Source: Clostridia bacterium | GTDB lineage: Bacteria; Bacillota; Clostridia; Oscillospirales; Acutalibacteraceae | Reading direction: 5' to 3' | Length of the DNA: 40,500 bases | Assembly (NCBI GenBank): GCA_017434855.1 | Contig: JAFRUA010000005.1 | Span: 1-40,500 of the forward strand | Shown: piece after piece, positions 16,301 through 22,297 of the stretch | Layout: every line of letters starts with the position of its first letter | Position numbering within the stretch: the stretch's first letter is position 1 | The notes under the pieces: model-generated | What the model was told of the DNA's origin: nothing | Database searches by the model: none | The model's input: only the letters and a program-made list of their open reading frames with translations | Made by a program: the position numbers and the translations under genes

Positions 16301-16444
16301 CGTGATCGGCCCGTCGATGAAACGGAACCGCTCTTTGCCGGCGTTCTTTGCCTGCCGCTTGCCAAAGCAGTCGTTTTTCTCCCAAAAATCAAGGATGCGG
16401 TGCTCCATGTCAATGAAGCTGTTGCTCTTTTCAATTTCAGCCAT
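13304..16444 (-). CDS. ileS: Isoleucyl-tRNA synthetase, type 2, with swapped HIGH motif (GIHH)
   Basis: A 1046-residue class I synthetase. The ATG at 16444 has GGAGGAATCAAC before it. The usual PHIGH is replaced by MGIHHAW: residues 54-57 read GIHH (codons at 16274-16285), so the first and third HIGH residues are exchanged. The KMSKS loop reads KFSKT (593-597). The CP1 editing domain and a C-terminal tRNA-binding extension are present, and CPRCGTSLSEHE is normal. Type 2 enzymes are eukaryote-like and known for mupirocin resistance. No T-box leader was found. It is transcribed from its own promoter, probably with proS downstream. Confidence 0.96.
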   Translation of the reverse strand: MAEIEKSNSFIDMEHRILDFWEKNDCFGKRQAKNAGKERFRFIDGPITANNPMGIHHAWGRTLKDTFIRYQSMRGKYCRCQNGFDSQGLWVEVEVEKQLGFATKKDIENYGMDKFTEQCKERVRHFSGIITEQSKRLGQWMQWDNSYFTNTDVNIGGIWHFLKKCDDNGWIQREYKPMPWCPRCGTSLSEHEMTGSYKNITHNSVFFKLPIVGSNSKIMVWTTTPWTLSSNVALAVNPEIDYVEVKVKSDEGTLFLAKNAIKYLGDDKEAVLRMFKGSELVGLEYETCFPEFEKQQGFTHRIVAWSDVDAEEGVGVVHIAPGCGIEDNELGKQLGLPEVMPVDDMGVILPGFGFMTGHGTGEVAQLVFDELEARGKLYKIVPIEHSYPVCWRCKSEVIFRLVPAWYIRTAELKPRLIKAANAVKWEPESNGKRMIDWLNNMGDWNISRKRYYGMPLPFYVCETCGHVHVIGSKAELRERAVDPAQVDALPELHRPWIDEIKIKCPKCGAPVQRISEIGDVWLDAGIVPFSTTGYFSDKEEWKKNYPADWVVEMREQVRLWFYSLLFMSVVLEDRAPYERVLCHSSVVQESGAKFSKTGFMIRFDEAAEKIGADTVRYMYAGAPVANDVRFGFNLGDEARRKLLSFWNAYTFFETYAKIDKPNLEGYVPDKAKMTVTDKWLVIRTNEFLKKATAQMDDFKAYNVIKDFEIFVDDISNWYIRTNRRRFWKTGDEADKTLAYWVLFHAIRTCALVMAPIIPFMTEEIWQTMIRRVTPDAPLSIHLADWPKPLEGFADDGILQQTADAREVIAVAMRLRNEHQIKVRQPLATLFVACDDAKMAQLSVFEKNILDELNIKTLVHVTDTAKLEDSFLTLNFRAAGAVLKQNVNRMKQALEAADADEMASYVAAAKNGDNVLVKGFDEAYPPAIFNIATKTKAGIVSTETADKTVVALDVVLTDALVKEGIVRDTVRQCQLIRKEAGYEVEQHITLSLTTADAAILAALKDSSNHMAAELLADTLSFDPISDADLSKDVDIADAVVTIGVKKA

Positions 16445-16481
16445 GTTGATTCCTCCGTTTGCAAAACGATATACAAAAATC

Positions 16482-16510
16482 ATTATACTATAAGAGAAAG
16501 AGAATTGCAA
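16482..16510 (-). promoter_or_regulatory. ileS promoter
   Basis: Leftward TTGCAA (16505-16510), 17-base spacer, TATAAT (16482-16487). The leader is too short (about 35 bases) for a T-box. Confidence 0.8.
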
Positions 16511-16665
16511 GATGAACGGAAAATTTTTTGGGGAATCAGGCGCAGCGTTACAATTGATGTGAGACAAAAAGGTGATTGAGTTCTGATAAATAAAGCCACC
16601 ACACAAAATTCAAATCAGGAGGACCCAACCACCGTGAAGAGTAAAGAAACCCTCCTTTGTTTTGA

Positions 16666-16881
16666 TTTCATGCAAAGCGCGGAATCCGTGTCAATCGATT
16701 GGCAAACATGAGTAATCTGAACCAGTCAACACTGAACAACATTATCCGTGGGATCACGAAGAATCCGCATGTAATGCCGCTTCACAAGGTTGCCAATGCC
16801 TTTGGAATGACACTGGCAGAGTTTTTGGATTTTGAAGAGCTGAATGATTTTTCGTTTGATGAAGCTGAAAGAAGTGAATAA
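16666..16881 (+). pseudogene. Remnant of an XRE-family HTH repressor
   Basis: The open frame after a TGA at 16663-16665 encodes about 71 residues containing a Cro/C1-type helix-turn-helix (RGIRVNRLANMSNLNQSTLN, then GITKNPHVMPLHKVANAFG) and an acidic tail. Intact relatives usually begin 10-15 residues earlier with a start codon. Here there is none with a ribosome site in frame. GGAGG at 16618-16622 precedes a GTG at 16634 in another frame, which suggests a frameshift or deletion at the 5' end. A short functional product from TTG 16699 cannot be excluded. Confidence 0.6.
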
Positions 16882-16889
16882 CAAGCCAG

Positions 16890-16926
16890 CAGCCGCGACC
16901 TTTTCGGTTCGCGGCTGTTTTTTTCG
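16890..16926 (+). terminator. Terminator after the XRE remnant
   Basis: A perfect 9-bp stem (CAGCCGCGA at 16890-16898, TCGCGGCTG at 16909-16917) is followed by seven or more T residues. The same stem recurs at 17726-17751. Confidence 0.85.
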
Positions 16927-16993
16927 TTTCTCCTAATACCACATTGATAAGTCAAGTGCAATTTGGTCAATCATACCTGACTTTTTTATAACC

Positions 16994-17374
16994 TTACTTC
17001 TTACGGTGTTGTCTGACCCATGAGAGCAAATCATCATATTTCATTGACCCGTCTGCAACAGAAAGACCGATATGAATGATCTCTTCATTTGTCGCCTCGA
17101 TTCGGATTCCGTTCATTTCCAAAAACGTCATCATGAGATAAACGCCGATCCGCTTGTTCCCATCCACAAAAGCATGGTTGGAAATAAGCGCATAGCCGAG
17201 CCGTGCGCCTTTTTCTTCTTTCGTTGGGTAAAGATCAACCCCGTCAAAGGTTGCAAAGCAGCTTTCCAGTGCGGATTCCAGCAATGCCGTGTCCCGAACC
17301 CCAACGCTGCCGCCGGTTGCTTCGGCCATCAACTGATGCAGCAGCAATGCTTTTTCTTTTGAAATCCTGATCAT
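16994..17374 (-). CDS. doc: Doc-type toxin (Fic-fold)
   Basis: A 126-residue protein of the death-on-curing family. Its core motif HAFVDGNKRIGV (near residue 67) is the Doc version of the Fic motif (HxFxxGNKR), used by phage P1 Doc to phosphorylate elongation factor EF-Tu and stop translation. The early region LMAEATGGSVGVRDTALLESAL is also typical. It overlaps the upstream antitoxin by four bases (ATGA), so the two are translationally coupled. The motif residues are all present, so the toxin is probably active when freed from its partner. Confidence 0.93.
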   Translation of the reverse strand: MIRISKEKALLLHQLMAEATGGSVGVRDTALLESALESCFATFDGVDLYPTKEEKGARLGYALISNHAFVDGNKRIGVYLMMTFLEMNGIRIEATNEEIIHIGLSVADGSMKYDDLLSWVRQHRKK

Positions 17375-17616
17375 TTTGCCAACTCCTTGAATGCAGGCAG
17401 ATACCGGTGCAGGATACGGTTTGCCGCGATGTCGATCTTTTCATCATCTGTCAGATCAAACAGATATTCATTCGTTTCTGCGTCCAGGACAAAGTATTTC
17501 GGTTTGTTATTCTTGAAAATAACGGCTTCGCCTTTCTGATCCACGGTACGGGCAACCTGAGAAAAGTTCTGATTCGCCTGTGTCATGGAAAAAATAGTGT
17601 CGCTGTTGATCATCAT
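17371..17616 (-). CDS. phd: Phd/YefM-type antitoxin
   Basis: An 81-residue protein. The ATG at 17616 is preceded by GGGAGG 8 bases away. The N-terminal half (FSMTQANQNFSQVARTVDQKG) is the DNA-binding fold of the Phd/YefM family, and the segment AVIFKNNKPKYFVLDAE is the usual second strand. The acidic C-terminal part (DLTDDEKIDIAAN) would wrap around Doc. Antitoxin first, toxin second is the standard order. It probably represses its own promoter through the palindrome that spans its start codon. Confidence 0.92.
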   Translation of the reverse strand: MMINSDTIFSMTQANQNFSQVARTVDQKGEAVIFKNNKPKYFVLDAETNEYLFDLTDDEKIDIAANRILHRYLPAFKELAK

Positions 17617-17687
17617 AGGATGCGCCTCCCGGATTTATAGTATAGATTCATCCTATTTATTATATGCGGACTTGAATAAAAAGTCAA
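17616..17687 (-). promoter_or_regulatory. phd-doc promoter and probable operator
   Basis: Leftward TTGACT (17682-17687), 17-base spacer, TATAAT (17659-17664). A 7-bp inverted repeat, TAGGATG (17616-17622) and CATCCTA (17649-17655), spans the region between the -10 and the start codon, as expected for autorepression by Phd. Confidence 0.75.
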
Positions 17688-17725
17688 GTGTTTTTTGAGA
17701 ACCTAAAAGCCTCTGATAAAGTCAA

Positions 17726-17756
17726 CAGCCGCGACCTTGTGATCGCGGCTGTTTTT
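17726..17756. terminator. Terminator after the 50-residue peptide gene
   Basis: A perfect 9-bp stem (17726-17734 with 17743-17751) begins 8 bases beyond the leftward stop codon. The T-run (17752-17756) is on the plus-strand side, so it may act in both directions. The stem sequence equals that of the hairpin at 16890-16917. Confidence 0.65.
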
Positions 17757-17758
17757 GA

Positions 17759-17911
17759 TTATCTGATCTTGTTCTTTTTCAACTGAAGCTTTTGGGCCTT
17801 CTTGCTGCTCGGGCAGCCGTAATAGTCCACCACTTCTTTGCCCTTCTTTTTGGAAAGCAGCGCAATCAGTTTTTGGAACAGCGATTTCAAAAAAGCAATC
17901 ACAGATGCCAT
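17759..17911 (-). CDS. Small cationic amphipathic protein, 50 residues
   Basis: A short gene supported by a consensus promoter, a ribosome site (GAGGTGATACGCC) before the ATG at 17911, and a hairpin right after the stop. The product starts with an amphipathic helix (MASVIAFLKSLFQKL) and continues into a lysine-rich tail with one cysteine in YYGCPSSKK. There is no signal peptide cleavage site. Net charge is strongly positive. A membrane-associated or nucleic-acid-binding peptide is possible. No family is recognised. It is the next leftward unit upstream of phd-doc, but has separate transcription signals. Confidence 0.65.
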   Translation of the reverse strand: MASVIAFLKSLFQKLIALLSKKKGKEVVDYYGCPSSKKAQKLQLKKNKIR

Positions 17912-17942
17912 GGCGTATCACCTCGTTTCAACTTCTATGAGG

Positions 17943-17971
17943 ATTATATCACCGCCCTGGCGGCCTGTCAA
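17943..17971 (-). promoter_or_regulatory. Promoter of the 50-residue peptide gene
   Basis: Leftward TTGACA (17966-17971), exactly 17 bases, TATAAT (17943-17948). This is a full consensus match, so strong expression is likely. Confidence 0.8.
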
Positions 17972-18044
17972 TCATTATAACGCCCTGCCAGGGATGCAAA
18001 ATTTCGGCGACACCCTTTGTAAGGAGGCGCCGCCGGACGGATTT

Positions 18045-19565
18045 TTATGCTTTGTGTGCGTCGACGCCTTCGACATAGGCGTTGATACGCTTGTTGCGCA
18101 TCTGGGCAAGTTCCAGATACATCTGCGCTTCTCTCGTCTTGGAAAGCGGCCACAGCAGTTTCGGGATAATACCGAGGATGCTCGTCACAAACGGGACAAT
18201 CGTGCAAAGCGCGAACAGCCAAAATTTCGTGCGCTCGTCCTGGGTACCGAACTTCGCGCCCTGGACATAGCCGATCTTCTTCATCACCAGCAGTCGCACC
18301 GAGTTCATGCCGATCGACTGCAGCTTTAGGACAAGGTTCCTGGCGACGCTGGTGGTTGCCTCCATACGGTAGCCATGTTTCCATTCACAGTAGTCCATCG
18401 CCTGATTCCAAAGGTCGGCGTTGATGACCTTGTTGACGCCGAACAACAGCTTCGCAAAGATTTCGCGGAAGCCGTAGGCGACCAGCATGGGCCAGACCTT
18501 GAGGTAGTTCTTTTTGTACATCCCGAAGGCAAAGAAGCTGAGCGTCACCATGTCGCCGTAGAAGTCGGCGCCCGCCCACAGAAAACGGGAGGAAAACCGC
18601 TTGCGCAGCGGCGCAACAAAGGCGTAGCTGATGGAGCCGATGGGGCCGGAAACAAGACCGAAAACGGATTTCAGCAGATTGATCATATGCGTGCTGCCAT
18701 GGACGTCGATCCAGTAGTTTTGCTCGTCTGTCCCGACGCCGAATCCGCCGAGAAAGTCGGATAAACACATCAGCAGCACCGGGTAGTTCGTGAATACGGC
18801 CTTCAGCCCTTCCTTCACGCTCGGCTTTTCAATCGACTGCGGCACGCGCTCCTTCGATTGCAGGAAGAACCAAAACGTGAAGACGCAGGAGACAACCCCG
18901 CAGCCGACGCCCATGCACATGAAGATCGTGCGCAGCTTGACGCTGATTCTGCCGGTGGTGACAAAGTCATACAAGATGCCCATGAAGTAGCCCGGCATAT
19001 CTTCGCCCATGTAGCCTGTGAGCAGTTCGGCAAGGGTGATCAGCCGGATACGCTCGTTCGGATTGGGCGTGATCGTGGACATGTAGCCGCCGCGGGCAAG
19101 GCCGGTGAAGGTTCCGGCGGTTTCGGTGATCACGTTAAAGATGAAAAAGAAAACCAGCTTCGGCACATAGGTGCCCGAGGTATTCGGAAAGAAATACGGA
19201 ATAAACCAATAGAGCAGACCGATCAGTGACAGCGGGATCTGCATCATCACGAGGTAGGGGCGGAACTTGCCGATTCTCGTACGGGTGCTGTCGACCAGAC
19301 CGCCGATCAAAATATCATTCAGTACGTCCCATACGCCGGTGAAGATGTTGACGATGGCTTCGACGCCGAAGTCGATCTTAACAACGTCCCATTTAAAGCG
19401 GGTGTTCCAGCCGCCGATGTTGAACGCGTTGGACCAGTCGTTGAACAGATAGGCGATGGTCTCCTTGGTACCGACATAGTTATAGCTGCGGTAGATATTG
19501 TCTTTACGGCTCTGAATCTCCGATTCGATATCCGTCGTCTGCGTCGTGGCTTTCTGCTCTGCCAT
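18045..19565 (-). CDS. GPH-family MFS sugar/glycoside transporter
   Basis: A 506-residue transporter with about twelve membrane helices, of the glycoside-pentoside-hexuronide:cation symporter type within MFS. ATG 19565 is chosen for the AGGAGGTG upstream; the longer reading has no ribosome site. Seen features: an N-terminal helix after GTKETIAYLFND, the loop motif GGLVDSTRTRIGKFRPYL (residues about 90-107) with the Asp and Arg pattern typical of GPH proteins, and a central loop SKERVPQSIEKPSVKEGL. The substrate is unknown, as no glycosidase is adjacent. It has its own promoter and lies downstream of the AmmeMemoRadiSam and PPDK genes in the leftward block. Confidence 0.82.
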   Translation of the reverse strand: MAEQKATTQTTDIESEIQSRKDNIYRSYNYVGTKETIAYLFNDWSNAFNIGGWNTRFKWDVVKIDFGVEAIVNIFTGVWDVLNDILIGGLVDSTRTRIGKFRPYLVMMQIPLSLIGLLYWFIPYFFPNTSGTYVPKLVFFFIFNVITETAGTFTGLARGGYMSTITPNPNERIRLITLAELLTGYMGEDMPGYFMGILYDFVTTGRISVKLRTIFMCMGVGCGVVSCVFTFWFFLQSKERVPQSIEKPSVKEGLKAVFTNYPVLLMCLSDFLGGFGVGTDEQNYWIDVHGSTHMINLLKSVFGLVSGPIGSISYAFVAPLRKRFSSRFLWAGADFYGDMVTLSFFAFGMYKKNYLKVWPMLVAYGFREIFAKLLFGVNKVINADLWNQAMDYCEWKHGYRMEATTSVARNLVLKLQSIGMNSVRLLVMKKIGYVQGAKFGTQDERTKFWLFALCTIVPFVTSILGIIPKLLWPLSKTREAQMYLELAQMRNKRINAYVEGVDAHKA

Positions 19566-19641
19566 CGCGCTGCACCTCCTGCTGCGTGATTTGAACTTCC
19601 AGGAACCGGTTTCGTTGATTTGTCCGACGTTTTTCAGTTCT

Positions 19642-19670
19642 ATGATACAGAATCGCCGCCCGAAAAGCAA
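19642..19670 (-). promoter_or_regulatory. Promoter of the GPH transporter
   Basis: Leftward TTGCTT (19665-19670), 17-base spacer, TATCAT (19642-19647), about 75 bases before the start codon. Confidence 0.6.
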
Positions 19671-19735
19671 GTATCTATACGGAAAAAGCCGTTCGGGTGC
19701 GCCAACATCCCATGATTGCACGCCGAAGAAACGGT

Positions 19736-20584
19736 TCAGCAGTTCCCCGTGTACACGTATTCCAGATGCTCCCTTGCAACCTCTGCCAGGCGGTAAACCG
19801 TGCGGACGTCCGTGGCTTTCCGGTCCTGCATATGGAACCGTGGAAAGAACCGGGAAATGTGCAGCGGAACGCTGCTGCCGTCGGGGAGACGCAGCCCGCC
19901 GGCCCACCGGGACAGCGCGCGCAGTTCTGCTTCGCTGTCGTTTTCGCCCGGGACGATCAGGGTCGTCAGCTCCACATGGCAGAACCTGACCGCGGCTTCG
20001 ATGAACGCCATGACCTGCTGCCGGTTGCCGCCGAGGACGTCGCTGTAGTAACGGTCGGTGAAGCCCTTGAGGTCAATGTTCATCGCGTCAATATGCGGCC
20101 GCAGTTCTTCCAATACGGCAAGCTCTGCGGTGCCGTTCGTGACCATGACGTTTTTCAGCCCCTCGGCGTGTGCGAGCTTCGCCGTGTCGCGCACGAATTC
20201 ATAGCCGATCAGCGGCTCGTTATAGGTAAACGCGAGACCGATGTTTCCTTTCGGCCGCGTTCTCAGGGCAAGATCCACCAGCTCTTCCGGGCTGAGGGTT
20301 TCCGCCGTGTCCGCAAAGGCGTTCGCCTGCCTGGACCAGGAGATCTCGTGATTCTGGCAGAACGGACAGCGCAGGTTGCAGCCGAAACTGCCCACGGAAA
20401 GGATCCTGCTGCCGGGGAAGAACCGGGCCAGCGGCTTTTTCTCAATGGGGTCCAGCGCGAGCGCGGTGATCCGGCCGTAGTTATATGCTTCCACCCGACC
20501 GATTTTGGCGATGCGGCCGCCGCAGAAGCCGATCTGCCCTTCCGCAAGTTCGCAATGCCGGAAGCAAACGCCGCAGGTTGCCAT
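19736..20584 (-). CDS. amrS: AmmeMemoRadiSam system radical SAM enzyme
   Basis: A 282-residue radical SAM protein. The cluster motif CNLRCPFCQ (CxxxCxxC, near residue 69) would bind the [4Fe-4S] centre. An N-terminal cysteine set (CGVCFRHC...GFCGGR) precedes it, as in PflA-like and AmrS proteins. TYNEPLIGYEF and NIDLKGF follow in the usual order. The ATG at 20584 has a modest ribosome site (AGAAGGTG) and lies 15 bases after the MEMO/AMMECR1 gene, so the two are co-transcribed. The family occurs with MEMO and AMMECR1 partners in many anaerobes and archaea. Its reaction is not established to my knowledge. Confidence 0.9.
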   Translation of the reverse strand: MATCGVCFRHCELAEGQIGFCGGRIAKIGRVEAYNYGRITALALDPIEKKPLARFFPGSRILSVGSFGCNLRCPFCQNHEISWSRQANAFADTAETLSPEELVDLALRTRPKGNIGLAFTYNEPLIGYEFVRDTAKLAHAEGLKNVMVTNGTAELAVLEELRPHIDAMNIDLKGFTDRYYSDVLGGNRQQVMAFIEAAVRFCHVELTTLIVPGENDSEAELRALSRWAGGLRLPDGSSVPLHISRFFPRFHMQDRKATDVRTVYRLAEVAREHLEYVYTGNC

Positions 20585-20599
20585 GCTGCACCTTCTCTC

Positions 20600-21985
20600 T
20601 TAATCATGACGCACAACTTCAAACCGTTCCAGTTTGTACGGTTCGTTTTTGCCGATGCCGCCCTTTTGCCGCGCAATGGCGATCTGCGCCTCCACGGTGT
20701 CCACGCCGTCCAGATTCGGCAGCAGCAGGCCGCGCTTTGCGCCGTGGCTGACAACGACGCCGTAGCGTTTCACGTCGAGTTCCGCCGGGGACTCGATGGG
20801 CTCCAGTTCGCCCAGAACGTCCACACTGATCTCCAGCGCGGCAAGCTCCTCCGCGGTGACCGGAGAAAAGCGCGGGTCGCGGGCGCAGGCGCTGATGGCG
20901 TTCCGGATGATCTCTTCGGCAACGCTTTTCTTCGTCGCCATGATCGTGCCGATGCAGCCGCGCAGTTGACCGCTCTTGTGCAGCGAGACGAAGGCGCCCG
21001 CCCGGCGTGTCAGCATCTCATCGGGCAGACTGGCCGGAACGACAAGGCGTTCGTGCCGCAGCACCCAGGCTTCGATGGCGGCCCTTGCGAGCTTCACGTA
21101 ATCGTCGCTGTGCGCTGCTTTTTCGCGGCAGGTTTGCTCGATCTTTTCCTGCCGGGTTTTCAAAAAGTGACGGGTTTCATCTTCCCCGTCGGGATAGAAC
21201 GTACAGACGCCGTAGCCCACGCCGGTCACGTCCTGATGCGACAGCACCGTTGCCTTCACACGCAGGCCGTCAAACGCGCCGGCCAGGATCACAAACGAGC
21301 GATGCCCGCACTCGGCGGCCTTGTCGCAGAAGGCTTCGTCAAACTCGAACAGTTCGCCGAACGCGGCTCTGCCGCAGACGTCCATGATCCGGCGGTCATA
21401 TTCCGGCCCTTCCTTGGCAAATCCGTAGGGGCCGTAGGACTGCAGCTTGTGAGAAAGGTCGCCGCTGGCGACCAGCACCGCCCGCCGTCCGGTGCTTTCC
21501 ACGGCTTTGGCGATGAGCTGCCCCAGGCGGTAATGCTCGGTCAGCGGCAGGCCGGACAGGCCGATGCGCACGAGCTTCCCTTTGGCGTACTTGTTCCGGA
21601 TGAACCACAGCGGCACCATTGTGCCGTGGTCAAGGTCTTTGTCCCGTTCGCCGAGCGTTCCGGCGGGAAGGTGCTCCGCGTCCGCCAGTTCGCAGATGCG
21701 GTTCACCAGCTCTGTGTCATACTGCTCCGCAAACCGGACGCCGGGCGCGCGGAACTGACGGAAGGAGCCCTCCGCTTTGCTGCCGGGGGAGATGTGGAAG
21801 TAATCCGCATACATTACAGAATGCGGACTTGTGATAATCAGCGTGTCGGGCTGCAGCGCGGCGATCTCCTCGGCCACACGTTCATAGGCTCTGGTTGTTT
21901 CAAGAATCTGTTCCTCGCCGCCCTTCCCGATGGCCGGGACGATCAAAGGCGGGTGGGGAACCATAAATCCGGCAAGGATCGGCAT
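20600..21985 (-). CDS. AmmeMemoRadiSam protein: MEMO-like domain fused to AMMECR1 domain
   Basis: A 461-residue two-domain protein. Residues 1-265 match the MEMO/class III extradiol dioxygenase-like fold, with HPPLIVPAIG at 11-20, TSPHS near 53 and GDLSHKL near 190 supplying candidate metal-binding histidines. Residues about 290-461 match AMMECR1: GAFVSLHKSGQLRGCIGT near 330 and RDPRFSPVTAEEL near 365 are family hallmarks. ATG 21985 has AGGAGGAACCC upstream. Encoded with the radical SAM partner 15 bases downstream, it completes the three-part system in two genes. Function is unknown; a metal-dependent modification is often proposed. Confidence 0.9.
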   Translation of the reverse strand: MPILAGFMVPHPPLIVPAIGKGGEEQILETTRAYERVAEEIAALQPDTLIITSPHSVMYADYFHISPGSKAEGSFRQFRAPGVRFAEQYDTELVNRICELADAEHLPAGTLGERDKDLDHGTMVPLWFIRNKYAKGKLVRIGLSGLPLTEHYRLGQLIAKAVESTGRRAVLVASGDLSHKLQSYGPYGFAKEGPEYDRRIMDVCGRAAFGELFEFDEAFCDKAAECGHRSFVILAGAFDGLRVKATVLSHQDVTGVGYGVCTFYPDGEDETRHFLKTRQEKIEQTCREKAAHSDDYVKLARAAIEAWVLRHERLVVPASLPDEMLTRRAGAFVSLHKSGQLRGCIGTIMATKKSVAEEIIRNAISACARDPRFSPVTAEELAALEISVDVLGELEPIESPAELDVKRYGVVVSHGAKRGLLLPNLDGVDTVEAQIAIARQKGGIGKNEPYKLERFEVVRHD

Positions 21986-22050
21986 GGGGGTTCCTCCTGA
22001 CGCGTGTTTTCTGCATTCTTCGTTTGATTTCCTTTTTTCGTTACAACTTC

Positions 22051-22079
22051 ATTCTACACAAAAAAAAGGCGTGCGTCAA
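22051..22079 (-). promoter_or_regulatory. Promoter of the AmmeMemoRadiSam operon
   Basis: Leftward TTGACG (22074-22079), 17-base spacer with a T-run, TAGAAT (22051-22056). The rest of the gene-free stretch 21986-22297 holds only this promoter, the PPDK terminator and no visible gene. Confidence 0.7.
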
Positions 22080-22234
22080 GGAGATTTTTGCGCGGAACAA
22101 GGAAAGTGCGGATGCATGATTCGTCTGACGGGGAACAAATCAAGCCGCAGGCCGGACATGCGTACTTGCCGAGGGGGCGTTTGTGATTGACATAAGAAAC
22201 CGTGCGAAAAAGCGTGTAATCTTTCCTCACACGC

Positions 22235-22263
22235 AAAAACGCCGCCGGATGATCCGACGGCGT
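22235..22263 (-). terminator. Terminator of ppdK
   Basis: Read leftward, a 9-bp GC-rich stem (22254-22262 with 22240-22248, one mismatch) is followed by TTTTT. It lies about 35 bases past the ppdK stop codon. Confidence 0.8.
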
Positions 22264-22297
22264 TCGTTTTTGTTGTGTTGGTTGTCTGTTCTCAGAC

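Noticed and set aside
16445-16520. T-box leader for ileS, and likewise for proS at 13129-13300
   Set aside because: The ileS leader is only about 35 bases from promoter to start. Neither region shows a T-box sequence or specifier hairpin plus terminator.
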